A stretch of 64,000 nt of DNA from Ancistrus triradiatus (lineage: Eukaryota > Chordata > Actinopteri > Siluriformes > Loricariidae), in NCBI GenBank assembly GCA_025084515.1, contig JAJAGP010000341.1:152001-216000 (forward strand), in the 5' to 3' direction. Made by a program: the position numbers and the translations under genes. Position 1 is the first letter of the stretch. Every line of letters starts with the position of its first letter. Under the pieces are notes generated by a model that saw nothing but the letters and a program-made list of their open reading frames with translations, was not told where the DNA came from and did no database searches. This document shows, one piece after another, positions 21,447-35,555 of this stretch.

Positions 21447-24066
21447 TAGATAAAGATACTGGACGTTTTATGAGCAACTCTTACAACACATTTAACAAGT
21501 TTTCCGCGCAGGGTGTAGAGCTGTTACAGGTATTGCTCAGTAAAAGCAACCACGAGCCTGACATTCTGACAGCGCTAACACTGAACCCTCAGGATTAGCA
21601 TTTAGCTTCGGTTTGAACCTTTGAGCGCAGGGACCTTTAGGTAACAATGCTGCATTACAAGTACTGACAGGCCCAGTGCAAATGGGTCTGTACGTCACAT
21701 TCACCACATGAGCATAAATCTGTATTTGTATGTGACAAAGCCATGTAGGCTATCAAGCATTCGGCACAAATTTTAAGCTTCTATTATTACTGATTTAATC
21801 AAATGAAGTGATCGTTGCTCATCCTTTTTCATGCTTTGCTACTCTTGGTAGGTCGCAAAAGGTCAGCGCGAGATCACAACACGCATTTGTGCTGCTTGTT
21901 GCCTCTACAAGCAATATTAACCTCTATTAAAGATTGAAGAACTAAGCCTGGGCTGGAACAGGATACCAGGGATGGGCTCCTGGGTGTTAACTAAAGTTAA
22001 ACAGAGATGCCCAGACATTCAATACAAGTTCTGATCTCTGAATAACAGGCCTGGTTTGGACCATGTTCCACTTTAACACCCTTTAAAAAGTGGTTGCTAT
22101 ATTGTTAGCCATTAACAATGGCCTTGAAGGCGTATGTAAAAGCTGCTTGCTAACAACAGCCAATTTATTCAGATATTATTAATGTAACCACACAAAGTAA
22201 TATTTACTAAAAGATGGCTAACAAGAAAATCAGTCAATCAGTCCATCAGTCATGGTTTGGAATGGGTCATTGTTGCAGTGTTTTGGTATTGGTGACTGTT
22301 GTTTGGGGTGGGGGTTGGAGGTTGGGGGTTGCATCCCCTGCCTCAGACATGGCCAGTCATGTGCCTATATGGTGCCTATATGGTGCTCAGTGTTTGGTGT
22401 CACAGCAGTGGAAATTATTACATTTCACACATAATCAAAGTAATCCTGACATCACAAAACAGCCTGAACATTGAATGAACACACACACTATATGAATAAA
22501 CACAAAAGGGAAACCAGCAAGCGACCGTGGAGCTGACAAGTTATTACATGCCTTCACCCGTCTACCCATTCATACACTCAGATATTCTTTTCAGTCACAA
22601 ACGCAAACCATTTGCAATCCCAAAGCCTCACTTTAGCCATATCACCAGCACAAAATAAGTATGTCAATACTATGCATATTCAAATGAGGTGTAGAGGAGG
22701 TGGGTGTGGTTGTGGGTAAAAGGTGGTGAGGGTTATGCAAGACATTTCAGACCAACATCAAACATTCCCTTGTTACAATTTCTCATTTGTTCCTGAAAAC
22801 GTTCGTTACCAGATTCCATCACCTGGAAACTACATGGATTTTAAAATATCCATTTTTGCCTCCAAGGACACCTTATGGATTAAACATGTCCCAATTAGAC
22901 AAGTTTCTTATTAGTTGTGGAAAGCCATCGGAGGCAAAAGTGGCTACTTTGATCCTATTAATTATTTTTATAGTAAAAATGTCCAAACAACTACATGTTC
23001 CGGTTGCATTACGCCTAATACACGGCTCAGGCAGCACTTTATCACTACGACTTTTTATATAAATACGTATCCATTTCCTCGAATGACAATGTTCTACAAG
23101 CAACACATGAACAATAATGGGTACATTACTGATAATCATTTATCACAAACAACCAGTCTGTTTTGTTTGTCCTATTATAGGACCTTTGAATCAAAATCCT
23201 TAGTCAGTCAACAGAGTACTAATCCAAATAAAAAGTAAACTCACTCATATCAATCCATTATGTTTGACTGCCATAACAAACTTGTTTATTTAGCAGAGGA
23301 TATACCAGAATTTTAAAAAGTACAACTAAAAGGCATGTGGAAATATTGCCATGAACAAAATCAAACAGAGCCTTCAAAAAAGAAAGAGTCATAAGCAACA
23401 CATGGAGACTAAAAATACTCAACAATCTAAATATAATCGAATTCCAAATGGTACTAATAATGAACAAGGGCTGTAAGAATAAAAAGCTTTTATTTTGCCC
23501 ATTTTTTTGCTAGACTGGTGGAGTTCTTGTATTGTGGGATCAACATATCCTCCAGCCATACATTACAAACTACTACTATTACTGTTTAGCATCTGATCTC
23601 CACAACGTCAGTGTTTTAGCTTTAATTCATCTTGGAAAACAACTGAGCGCACAAAAGACCTTCACTTTTCAGAAAAGTGGCCGATTTTAATATGTTATTA
23701 TATCAATGTACACTCCAGTCATGTACACAAGAGACCTATACTGGGCGATTTGTTTATCAAGCCTTTGCATCTGGGTTTCAGACTGTCAGCAGGCTTCAGC
23801 TTCAGCACGCTTCTTCCATAGAGGTTTCTTTTTGTTCACAGCAGCGTTTATAACTCTTTAACCATTTAAATATAATTGTTACATCATCTTAAATGCTATT
23901 ACAAATAACCATGCGATAATAATAAGACTATTTCCCAGCACTGAACACAGATGAGTATCACAGACAAAGCCAATGTGACAAAGGCACACCTGAAAGAATA
24001 GGCATTTCCCCAAACTGGCTCACATTTCCAACTCAAATCGTCTCAAAAGTGTAAAAGAAAAACCGC
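21447..24066. other. No gene seen
   Basis: Ordinary AT-rich sequence with only short open frames. No splice-consistent coding exon or recognisable repeat of note. Confidence 0.4.
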
Positions 24067-24072
24067 TCTCAC

Positions 24073-24500
24073 CTTTTTCACAGCGCTTTTTTGTAACGTC
24101 CGTAGACTGTTGAACCAAGCACTAATGGCTCATGCTTTCCTCAGCTCCGTCTGAAACACCTCTGTCCACCCTCCGCGTCCCCGTGGATCTACCTGCGTCT
24201 CTAACCTGCAGCTCTACCTGGCTGATCTGAGAACAGGAGCAAACCTGAAGAACCGGCCTGTCTGGATGTGTTTCAAAAGCTCAGTTCTAAAACACCGACT
24301 GACGGTATTTTCAGTTCCTGCTTCTTGACGCGAGTCACGTCACTGACGCACCAAAACTATTTCACAAAGCAAATGAAGCTGGCCCACGTGACCGGCCAGG
24401 TAAGAAAGGTGTGTCTCGGGTGGCAAAAGCGCGACATTGTGTGCGGTTGCGGTAGGACCGCGAATTGCGCCTCTTTTACAAAGGTTGAGGTTTGATGCAA
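24073..24500. promoter_or_regulatory. CpG-rich block, candidate promoter and first non-coding exon of atp8b1
   Basis: This is one of the few CpG-rich blocks left of 39 kb. On the minus strand a donor (GTGAGA at 24072-24067) could close an untranslated exon lying between about 24073 and 24290, which would supply the leader missing from the first coding exon. A CRE-like TGACGTGACT (minus) lies near 24330 and CCCACGTGAC near 24385. On the plus strand CCGGCCAG is followed by a GTAAGA donor (24399-24404), so a divergent transcript is possible. Inference only. Confidence 0.3.
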
Positions 24501-24522
24501 TCCTTTCGCTACAGCCTCAAAA

Positions 24523-25327
24523 CAGAGGTGGCTTGACTTAAGTAAAAGTAGCCTACTACTAATCTGATTTAAAAAAAATACAAAAGTAAAAGCTGAAGTA
24601 AGGTTATATGTTTTACTCAAGCAAAAGTATAAAAGTACATGCTACAAAATGTACTTAAGTCAAAAAGTAAAAGTATTTATTTCAAAAGTCTTTCTGACTC
24701 AATTTTCAAAACAGATCCATAACACTGAGAGTAGCCTACATAACAGTTGTACTACAACTATATCTGAAAAATCTTACAGATAACATTATCATCTTTAACT
24801 AACCACAGCAAAAACAGAATAAAAACATTTTCAGACATGACTGACCAAAATAAATATGGATTTTAAAACTAAATGCTACTAATTTGCTCATAACTAGACA
24901 TGCTAATAATCACTGATACAGTAAATCATGATATTTAACCCAAATCATAGTTATCATCGACTCTTTAAATTACTGTCACTCCATCTAAGTCCAAAAAACA
25001 GGTGGAACCACCACAAATGGAGTATGCACCCTCGTGCCAGTTGCATTGCTTCTAGTATAAACCTAGGATTAAATTTCACTGGGTGCCTGTCTAGAACTGC
25101 CTAAGTAAAACAGAAAATAAAGATAGATAAAACAGATAAATAAATACATTCATTAAAGCTAAAGTAAAGCCTGTTTTGAAAATGTAGTGAGTAAGAAAGT
25201 ACATATTTGTTATTTTACAATGTAGTAGGTAAACATAAAAATATTAAGAAATAATCAGTTAAAGTACAGATACCCAAAAAAATACTTAAGTACAGTAACG
25301 AAGTACTTTCATTACTTAACACTTCTG
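24523..25327. mobile_element. hAT-like non-autonomous element
   Basis: The ends are CAGAGGTG and (reversed) CAGAAGTG. Both sides carry ACTTAAGTA/AAAAGTA-rich subterminal repeats, and the right end contains the common fish motif GTAACGAAGTACTT. Flanks CCTCAAAA and CCTAAAAT look like a decayed 8-base target duplication. No transposase frame. Confidence 0.6.
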
Positions 25328-26224
25328 CCTAAAATCCAATTAAACTATATAGCAATTCAAATTAATCTAAACGTAGATTTTAACATTCAAGCTGTGCGTC
25401 GTTTATTAATTTTACGGTTTGATTGCATGTGAGGTCTTTACGAATATTGTCCAAGACTTTGGCTATAGATTTAGCCTGATATAATGAAAACGGGCATCAA
25501 ATTGATTCTAACCTTCAAACTACACGCCTTTCATGGTTTCATTCGGCTTTAAAAGATGTATCTAAAGCTGTAGGCTGAAAATCCAAAAAGACCCTCAAGT
25601 GTGCCATATTAGCCCAGTGTGATTAAAAATCAACAACACAAAAAGTCTCCCTCCATTTTATTTTACTTTAAATTACCTTGGATTAATTTAGAGCAGCCAG
25701 TCCACCTACTGGTTGGTATGAAAACCGTGATTGGAAACCTGAGTACACTGAGGACACCTAGTGGACACAGTAAGAACATCCGAAACTTCACACAGACTAA
25801 CCAAAGGAGTTGTGCAGCACCAACACACTGCTGTGCTGCTGCAGTCAGTTGCGACCACAATAAAAATAACCAATATCAGGTATTTACTTGTCTTTTATAA
25901 CAATATACCAAATATTTATTTTACAACTTACACACTTGTGTAGATGACAGAGATGCGTTTTGCGCTGTACACCACTAGATGGCGGTCATGTATTATTGAT
26001 TTACACAATAAAATAAAGTTGAAGCCCCGCCAGGTTCCCCTCCAATTTTTCAGCTGCTGAGGCGATCCTATGGATTTGTACATTTGGAAGAATATACTTA
26101 GATAATGGTTAAACAATTCTGGAACAGATACGGAGAAATCCATGAAACAAAATCTGGAGTGTGGTAAAGTTTTTCCGTTCTTATAACTGTGTATTTCGTC
26201 CAGAAACGTGTCGTATGTATCTGA

Positions 26225-26510
26225 GTAAAAGCCTCATAGCTCAGAGACCATGGGTTTGAGGCCTGACTGCTGCCTGTGTGTATTTTGCATGTTTTCTCTG
26301 TGTATGCGTGGGTGTCCTCTGCATACTCCGGTTTCCTAACACATTCCAAAGTAATGTGTTACGTCCCATTGTGTCCCAGTGTGAGTGAGTGTTCACGACT
26401 GCCACTCTGTCCAGGAGTGGTTATCACTTTGCACTCTGTGCTGCTGCTTAAGCTCCCTAAAACTGAATCCCAGAATTAAATTGAGCGGGTATAGAAAGTG
26501 AGAGAGCATA
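26225..26510 (+). mobile_element. SINE-type repeat
   Basis: The head CTCATAGCTCAGAGACC, then a B-box-like GGGTTTGAGGCC, then the fish SINE body (GTGTCCTCTGCATACTCC, GGTTTCCTAACACATTCCAA) and the tail GAGCGGGTATAGAAAGTGAG. Confidence 0.6.
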
Positions 26511-26824
26511 ACATCCTGGAATTCAAGGTGCCACGTACGGTGGAGGGGGCATCAGTGAAACACTGAGGGATCGGAAGTTATCGCTTTTGCAATACCAAGA
26601 GATGTTCCAGTACAACAAACATGGCTAAGTATGTCTTTTGGACCTCCAAGATTCAAACCTGGGTCGTCGCTGTGGTGGGAGCTGCTCCACCCAGGTGTTG
26701 CGTCATTAATAAATATTTCATAATTAATTCATCACCAGTACAAAATTGGTGTCAAAGCCTACTAAGATATAGCTTAAAAATAAAGTAACCATTGTAAAGT
26801 AACCACTTTAACTCCACTTGTCTC

Positions 26825-26995
26825 GTTCATGGTCACAGAGGGGCTCCAGGGCTTATCCCGGAATTCACTGGGAATTCGCTGGATGGGACCCCAGTACATC
26901 TCATTACCTTACAAGCCTGACCTGAGATTCGTACGAAGGTCATCAGAAACTGCTGTTTCCTGCAGCTGGCTCTTACCTCTGAACCACGAGAGCTG
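26825..26995 (-). mobile_element. SINE-type repeat, minus orientation
   Basis: The tRNA-like head lies at the right end (reverse complement CTCTCGTGGTTCAGAGGTAA). It pairs with the copy at 20590. Confidence 0.5.
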
Positions 26996-27844
26996 AAAAA
27001 TAAAGTAAAGAACATATAATCAGACTATACTACTATTATATTCAATTCTACTATTTACATTCTGTTCATTAAAGCAATCCGACTCCTCATCACGTTCCTT
27101 CTGTGACAACCAAGCTGCAGATCTGATTCATAACGGGACTTGTGATTCACATCCCCCAGGTGCTGAAGCGTAATTACGCTCATTAAACCAAGACAATGTG
27201 TCTTTGTGGCACTGTTAGAAGTGGTTGGAGAAAACATAAGAACTCTGGCTTTGTTTAAGTCCTGTTTTTTGTGGAATAATTGACCTTAAGAAGCTGGGAT
27301 TCTGCAGTTAGATCAAATGAGATATCTGATTTACAAGCACAAGGACCTTGTAAATATTCACGGCGTTTCGAGAAAAGCCTAAAATAAAGAGGAAAATTAG
27401 AAAACAGAACACAATGGAGTTTGAGGGCTTTGTGTAGCGATTTATTTTAAGACGTCTTGTTGTGCTCTTATCGTCACACTGCTTCAATTTATGCCTTTAG
27501 GATGAACAGAAATTGGCGCAATTAGACACTCGTTTACAAAGGCACATAGAGACGCTTAAATACGCTTTAGGTCGATTTTTGCCTCTAGTGGCGAGCCGGT
27601 TGAACTGCACAAACAGTGAAACACTACTTTGAAGAGAAAGGAACCCTGGCACAGCTTTAAATATTCAAGCAAAATGTTTCATTTTTCAAACATCATTGGG
27701 TGCAAAATTATTGGACTTGCTTACATTTTAGCCCCACTTTTCCTGGCAGATGGGCATACGTGTGCCCTGTAAGAGACGCCAGTCCAGCAGTGGGCTGCAT
27801 AGTGATCAAGGTTGCAGCACTGTGGGATAATCCCACAACTAGAA

Positions 27845-28105
27845 ACATGGGGCACATGGGTGGTGCAGAGGTCTGACTACCTAGCTGACCCTCGTAGTGA
27901 CCCAGGTTTGAATCCCGTGGTGCCTTCTGACTGGATTGGGCATCACAGGATTGGTCTGCTTGAAGGGAGACTCCCAGTGCTGTATCAGCGTGGCTCTGCG
28001 ATGGCGTCACGACTTGCATCACGACCAGGGCACACACGCTTGCACCCTGTGCCCTAACCAGGACAAGTGGGGATAATCATGAACATGAGTTGCACTAGAC
28101 TGTGG
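27845..28105 (+). mobile_element. SINE-type repeat
   Basis: GGGTGGTGCAGAGGTCTGAC as the A-box region and CAGGTTTGAATCCCG as the B box, with a body rich in short CACGAC/GCATCACG motifs. Confidence 0.5.
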
Positions 28106-30702
28106 ACACATAAGACTTAAAGCAGAACTTTCAGATTTATCTTTACGCAATGTAGATGGCCAGAGCAAAACCTTATCGCATTCACATGCTTTAAGTTATC
28201 AGCTCTTCGTCCGCTCAGTGTGTGGCAACGTGCAGATCTCCAACTGAACTCAAATTGGCATGATTCATACTCCAGTCCCAGATGGAGGTCAGTGATTCAG
28301 AGAACATTATGCACTGTGTATGGTTCCACTTCCTTCAGACTGAATAAATGCTCCGCTCTGCTTCCGCAGTCGGTCTGTTTCTCTTTTTCATTTGCGCTGA
28401 AGGGTGCTATTGTTGAACATCAGGAAATTCTATAGCGAACAGGCTCATTTGTGGTACGGCCATGACACTGCCATCAGACAAGACTGCTACTATTAGAGAC
28501 GTAGCTTTTAAATTGAACTCGCTCGATTAACGCTGGTTGACCAGAACTGGCTATCTGATGGTGCTTTTACTCCAGCTGAGGGACAAATCCATGTCACTTA
28601 CAATAATGCATTTATTTTAATGTCATATGAGTAGCACAGCAAAGTATTCTCCAAAAACAGTACGTACTCTAGACTGACCCCAAACCACTTCCACTGTGCT
28701 AAGGGGTCTGAAATATGACCCAGACAGCCTCCACTCCAAAGGAGCTCTGAGACTGAGAGATTTCATAGGTTATTTGGCAGCTCAAACTGTGCCAGCTGAC
28801 CCACAACTGGATTTACTCTTTAAAGCAAGCGCTGACCTTAATGGTGCCAGTGTACTGGGAGATCCAAGATCACAGTCTGAGCTTTACAAGGGTGGCAGGA
28901 ACTGAAATGCAACTCCGTACCACACAGGTCTCACTTTGCCAGAAGCAGAGACTGAACAAGAGAGGCTCAGGATTAGAAATCAGTACTCTACTTATCGATC
29001 CACTCAGTATTGACTTGTCTAAAGGCCGTTTTATGGCTGGAACTCAACACGAACTCACAAAGTTGACCAAACACAGGCTAGGAATCAAACAAGAAATTTA
29101 TTTAACAGAACTAAGGACAGGAGAGAGGAGAGAGAAAGAAAGAGAACCCAGACGGAGGCAGTGGCAACCAGATGTTGGACAACAGGGCAGTCAGGCTCGG
29201 GATGGAAGCTGGTGTGGAATCAATGATCAACATGCAGATCAGATGGAGGTCTCGAGGTCTGGAAACGGGCACAGGTCCAGGTCAGAGCCAGCCGACGAAC
29301 TGTCTAGGCTTCAGGTCAGGTCTGTGGCAGGAGAACAGAGTTACACAGCAGACAGTTCTTTGGGACTCCCCAGACCAATGCTGTTGTGAATGAGAGGCTT
29401 ATCATCCAGGTGAATCCCTGAAACAACTTACTTATTTAGAGGACTCACTACATGCCCTCATGCTCCCAGAACAGGGCGATGAATGTGGCGTGGTGTTATA
29501 AACCAACATCCTTTGTTATATGAGTGGATTGGGCCCATTTTGATGATTGTCAAGCTCAAAATGGATCAAAAGCATGAGCTCACAATCTGAAACTGTGTGA
29601 ATGAAAAACTCACCACAGACCCAACTCCTTATACATCAGCTGTCTGCCAGACCAGCGCATTTTAAAACCGACCCCCAGCCTTCCCTGTCTTTCTTGTGGT
29701 CAGTGGTTCATGGGAGGGGGGAATGGCAGGGGGAAAGCGTGTGACTCACTAGCCTGGGGCTCTTTCAAGTTGCAGCCTGATCGTGTTTACCCGAATCGCA
29801 GGCCCCTTGTTGGAGCACTCATAGTAGTGAGACTGTTTTAGGAGTCTGGCTTGTATTTTTATCAGATGGAGTCTCATCACCTCCCAAAACAATACTGAGT
29901 GCAGCAGTATGGATGCATTTATACATGCCTTATTCAAACAATGCTTTCATTTTTCACCAGTTCAGCCTGAACTGAGTGCCAGTTTGTAATCAGGGTGTGT
30001 GTACACACATGACTCCTTTATTTGGAGCAGGTGTACAACTCATCAGTCATCGAACGGAAGCACAGAATGATGTAGACAATTATGCTGTTCACATCAAACC
30101 TCAGAATAGGGAGTAATGATCTTACAACAGCCTTTGGTGCCAGATGGAGCAGTGCCACACTGAAAGTCCTCTGAACACTTCAGTATTTTGCCCCTTTTTA
30201 AGACTGTAAGACTTTATGCGACTTTAAATATTTTTATGCGTCTTGTTACCCTACTTTTTGTGACATCATATACTAATTAGAAATCATTGCTTAGGACAAA
30301 CAAATACAACATATCAACATTATTATACACATCGTCATTAAGGACTTTTCCCCAGTATTTTCTTGGCAGGGCTTAAAAGTCATCAAAATGTGCTGGTTAG
30401 AATCAGGGGGAATCAGAGCTAATTTTCACTCTTTTAATGAGGCTCAGATGGTGTGTTTTTTTTTTCCCTGTTTTTTTTGCCCTCATTAAAAAATCTACCG
30501 GCACCAGATCTCACATGCCTTGACAAGTTCAGAATCCTTCTACATTCACAAATAATATTACTTCTTTTAGTAAGGAACCGCACAAGGAATTCATAATGTG
30601 TCTGGAAACCCTGAACCCTTGGGTTTGCCATGCAGGAATCCTAAGTCTATACCAGGAACGTTATACACTCATGCATTTTACTCCACTCATTGAGCAATTA
30701 TA

Positions 30703-32369
30703 CAGTGGTATGAAAAGTTTGGCACCTGAAATAATTTTTCCATGGATTTTTTTTTTTATAAGTCATTGTTTTGTCCAGCTCCCAGCAATTTTCAGGTAAA
30801 TATATCATATAAGCAGAATGAACACCGTTGAATATTTGAGAAGTGGAAATGAAGTTTTTATAGGTTTTGTTTTTAACAGAAAATGTTGAAGTAATTATTC
30901 AAAACAAAATTAGGCAGGTTTGCATAAATTTGGGCACCCTTTGTCAATTTTTTTTTTTTTTTTTTTTTTGTTTTTTTTTGAATACCCTTAGCACTAATTA
31001 TTGGAACACAAAATTGTTTTGTAAGCTCATTGACCTTTGGATCTACATACAAGTGAATCCAACTATTCAGAAGGGTTAAGGGTTTGGCCAATTGGAAAGT
31101 TTTTCTCCGCTTTGCATCCTCCTCTAAAAGAGTGCAACATGGGAGCCCTCAAAACTACTCTCAAACTGGCCCTGGAAAACAACGGTTTTCACATCTGGTT
31201 CAGGGAAAGGGAAAAGCCTCGCTTCTCAGAGATTTTCCAGCTGTCAGTTCCACTGTGGAGGAAACATAGTGAGGCATGGAAGACCACAGGCCCCACAGTT
31301 CTAGTTTTTAAGGAACTCCCGAATGACAGACCAAGAAAAATCTCCAGATAGGCAAGGCGAAGGATGGTGAGACGTCATAGTCAGCCCCAGACCCACCTCC
31401 AAAGACCTACAACCTTCATCCTTGCTGCAGATGGTTGTCCTGTTTCATCGTTTCAACCTATACGCGCAACTTTTTTGCACAAGGGAGGCTGTATGGGAGA
31501 TGTAAATGCAGAAGAAGCCCTTTTTTCTGCAGACACGCCAACAAAAACCAGAGTGCACTTGAGGGTGTGCTACAGCCCCATTTGGACACTCCCCAGCTCA
31601 TTTTTGAATTAAATGCTGTGTTACTTGATGAAACTAAAAATTGAGTTAATTTTGGACCATAACAAGGAAGCCGGAAAAAAGAACACAGCATCCCAAGACC
31701 AACACTTTGCTACCCACAGTAAAATTTGGTGGCGGTTCCATCATGCTGTGGGACTGTGTGGCCAGTGCAGGTACTAGGAATCTTGTTAAAGTTGAGGGTC
31801 GCATGGATTCCAGTTAATATCTCCAGATTCTTGAGAACAATGTTCAAGAATCAGTGACAAAGTTGCACCGAGGCCAACGACCTTAAACCCTGCTTAAAAT
31901 CTAGTAAGGCATTCATGCAGAGGAACCAGTACAACGTTGTGGAATGGAAATCTCAGTCCCCAGACATGAATATTACTGAAAATGTGGGCTGTCCATGCTC
32001 GGAAACCATCAAACCTGACTGAACTGGAGATGTTTCTAAAGAAGAATGGTCCAAAGCACCTTCAACCAGAATCCAGACTGGAAGCTGTAGGAAGCGTTTA
32101 GCGGCTGTAACTTCTACAAAAGGAGATCTACTAAATATTGAATGTCCATTTTTTTTTTTTCTGTTGGGGTTGCCCAAATTTTATGCACCCTGCCTAATTT
32201 GGTTTGAATAAATTACTGCAACACTTTTCTGTAAATTCCTATAAACTTCATTTCCACTTTTACATATCACTGTGTTTCATCTGCTTATAATGATTATATT
32301 TAACCTCAAGTTGCTGAATCTGAACAAACCATGATTAATAAAGAAAAAATCATGAAAATTTTACCACTG
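30703..32369 (+). mobile_element. Tc1-like DNA transposon, decayed
   Basis: 1,667 bases bounded by CAGTGGTATGAAAAGTTTGG and AAAATTTTACCACTG inverted ends and flanked by TA. The interior aligns to a Tc1 transposase gene: an N-terminal region around 31137, the TVKFGGGSIML-type segment around 31719 and the C-terminal region around 31990-32130, broken by many stops and frameshifts. A poly-T run lies at 30950-30978. Confidence 0.85.
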
Positions 32370-32754
32370 TAGATCCGCCAATATCAGTGAAAGGAAGTCA
32401 GTGTGTCCAGGATATGAGGAGAAAGAGACAAACTCTACAGAATACGAACCCCGGATCTTGGGGCTTCTCCAGTACCAGCGCTACCTGATATAATTGAGTA
32501 AACTATGTTGTTTAATTTTGCCATATCAACAAAATCATATCATTTATGGGAGTCAACTTCCTATGCAATTTTCTTCAGATTTTACTAGGATTTCTATTCC
32601 ATTCACTGGCAGGAAGAAGATCTGCAACTCCAGTTAAATAGCCTAAGAAATGATCTCTGATGATAAGTTGTTAGGTTTAGTGAATTACTAAGGAAAAGAA
32701 CACTGGCATTCTGTGTAGGATACTAATCAGATCCTAATCAGAACTACATGTATG

Positions 32755-33215
32755 TGCTGTTTAACGTCCATCCAATCAACGTCCGTTCACTTTAACGTCC
32801 GAGGTCTTACGAATTATAATAGGAAATAAAAATCTGTTTTATCGGTAAATCTAGTAAGAAGTCAAAACTAGTAAGAGCGACACCCCTGCCCCCTGACAGA
32901 AAAGGAGTCGGAGAAATTGGAGGCAGAAAATAAACATGGGTAACGTTCTTTTTTTCGTTTTTCATTATCGTAAGTGGTTTCAAATTTAAAAAAGATACAA
33001 AGATAAGAACGACTGCATTGCACAGTACAGTACTGTACCAAATGTTTTTATATTGTGTTTTAATTAATATTATTGCTAAAAATAAAGCAGTATGGGCAAA
33101 GTATCTAAGCTACAGTACTATGAGACTGGTAATGTCCAACACCCATTTCGGTCAATGTCCTGTTTTACAGAACATAATGCGTAATACATTAAACACAATA
33201 ATTAATTAGTTCTTG
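32755..33215. repeat. Pogo/Tigger-like repeat remnant; includes copy 2 of the pair with 12000-12215
   Basis: The left end has repeated TTTAACGTCC and CAACGTCCGTTCAC, followed by a part shared with 12000-12215. The resemblance to Tigger termini is from memory and approximate. Confidence 0.4.
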
Positions 33216-34554
33216 CTTTAAGTCACACAGTTAGCACAAGATGTAAGGTGGGAATACGAACTGGACAGGGTACGAGTCGAACAAAGCACCTAAAAGGCAT
33301 TGGCGCACATGGCAACTTAACACTGAAGAGAATACAGACTGAAAGAATGTCTCAAAAACCCCACAATCACTTATTGTAATCATGGGATCTGAACTAATTT
33401 GAGTTCATGCTTAGCCACCAATGCCTCACTAACCACCACTAATCAAATAACCAGAACACTGCACACTCACTGCATTTAATAGCATGTTGCTCATTTGAAC
33501 TTCCCAATTATACCACTCTCATGAACAGAGGCTGTACATGATTGACAGGAATGACGTTTCCTTACATCATCCAAACTGTGAGAGTGATAAAGCTCGACTC
33601 CGGTAATTAAAGCCAACAATTTTCCCATGTGTTCCAGTGGCATTAGTTCCGAGCCCTTGGGAGAAAATCATTACTTGCTTGTGGTTTCTCCAGCTTTGTT
33701 GTGGCTGGTCCTCCTGGTCACCAAATTAAAATTTACTTCCAGTAGTAAATGGTCTGTGGTTTTACTGAAACAAGACTTAGAGTTCAGCCTGAACAAGCAT
33801 GACAAGGCCACACACCTTCTAAAATACTCATTAGTTCAAATAGTCCATTGGGATCAAATTGAGTGAGTTAAAAACGGTGGATTAAGAGTCTATTGAAGGA
33901 ACACCAGGGCACTGTGACCAGGGTACCAATATCTATCACTGGCATGTTTGGGGGGCTTCTACATCTTAGTAGGCTTGAACTTCTTTTAGATTCTGATGGT
34001 TCCAATTCAGTTTTTATTGGTAGAAAAACGGTAGAGTCATTTTGTCTCAGTGACAATAAATTTAGCTGAACATAAAGAATTGTATAGTGCACAAAAATGT
34101 GTTTTACTTAAATTCATTCAAGTAAAAATTATGAAAAATTCTTCATATGCTTCTTTCTATTCTTCAAATAACTTTTTAAGAATGTTCTCATTCTCTTTCT
34201 TAACCTGTTCCTTAAGACCAATCCTAAGAACAATCTGTATTCTTGAAAGCATTATGCTCTTAAATGTTTCGTTAATTATGACAGCCTCACACTTGTCTTG
34301 GCTGTAAGAGTCAACAATGTAAGCGTCTAAGTTTCTTTTTTTATTGGAAATAAGGCCTATATACGTTCAATACAAAAGTTTAAAAGCCTTTCGAGTGAAG
34401 GTCATCCTTAAAATACAAACGTTGTCTACATAAGGGAAGTGGCAAACCTGTTGCTTTAATCATTATTTAGATAGAAGTTTTGTGGGCTTCGAAACGAGAG
34501 GAAAATCCATGAAGGCCTCTCAAAGTCAGGGCAGATTACATAACAAATTAATGA

Positions 34555-34669
34555 AGAATCTTAAGAATATGTTAGGAAAATAAAGATAATATTTGAGAAC
34601 TTCTTGCTTCTTGCATTTAAGAACATTCTTATGAAGTCCTTCCTGTTATTTTCTTAAGAAAGCTTTCGG
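34555..34669. mobile_element. MITE end (Harbinger-like style), related to 59410-59532
   Basis: TTCTTAAGAAAGCTTTCGG closes a stretch rich in CTTAAGAA and GAACATTCTTA. The same CTTAAGAAAGCTTTCG block closes the repeat in mmp11 intron 6. Confidence 0.45.
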
Positions 34670-35555
34670 CTGTCTGACTGTAACTCCTACCAGGCCATCC
34701 TTATAAATGTTGCCTTTTAACCAGTGTTCGTTTAGATGGACACAATCCTCTGACATATTTCCTTGGTACACAATTAGAGTTTAACAATCAGTAGTAATCA
34801 GTGTGAATATCATTATGCATGACCTGCCATTAAACTGAAAGTGACTGACATCACAGCTGAATCCGATACATTTCAAATCAGCAGCGAACGTTTATCAATA
34901 AATCATTACATTTTAATTATCTTATCTCATGGCGAGCTACCATGTTCCTGTCCTTGCTTTTCAATCTCAAGACTAAGAAGACTCCTTCTCTGAAACCCAA
35001 AAACGTTCAGCGGTTTCACTCAGAGTGCATTATCTTAATTAGCATTGCTGGCAAAGATACTAAGGACAGCCTTTTTAGTACAAGAGTGCAGAACATGGTC
35101 AAAATCTCAAACAGTCCATACCTGCCAAGAGCACCAGAGATCTGATGAGAGTTGTGTATTTTGGCTCAGAGCGGTTTATCATCTGGAATGAAACAATCCT
35201 TTATACGGGAATAATCGGAGCCATTTGTTGCGAGAAGACAAAGAGGAGACCTGTGATAGATACTTGGCAGGGTTTAGGGAAATGCCACACAATTTAGCAC
35301 CTTCAAATAGGCCAATGTTTGTTTTATTTTACTACTATAGAAGTAGGCAGAGATTCAAGGATGACTACCGCAAAGTGATCAGAGTAGATCAGATACTAGT
35401 GACAAGTGATCAAAGTTAACAGAGAACAATAAAGACACTGTGAGTTAAAGTCCCGTGACTGAACCAAGCTGATCTCAATGTCGGACCCTGTACCTTTTTT
35501 AAATGTGTGGGAAATAACCAAAGCGCACACCCAACATCTAATTTAAGGACCCATT

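Larger units (their letters stand above)
25328..30702. other. Gene-poor stretch with SINE remnants
   Basis: Contains three SINE-type repeats listed separately. A 182-codon open frame at 28841-29389 has no recognisable domain, and its sequence is purine-rich with a repeat-like look (GGACAGGAGAGAGGAGAGAG). Confidence 0.4.

Noticed and set aside
28841..29389. 182-codon plus-strand open frame
   Set aside because: No recognisable domain, no start context or splice partners, purine-rich repeat-like sequence; probably chance.
30867..31351. Several short open frames of 60-104 codons
   Set aside because: They are fragments and wrong-frame readings of the decayed Tc1 element at 30703-32369.
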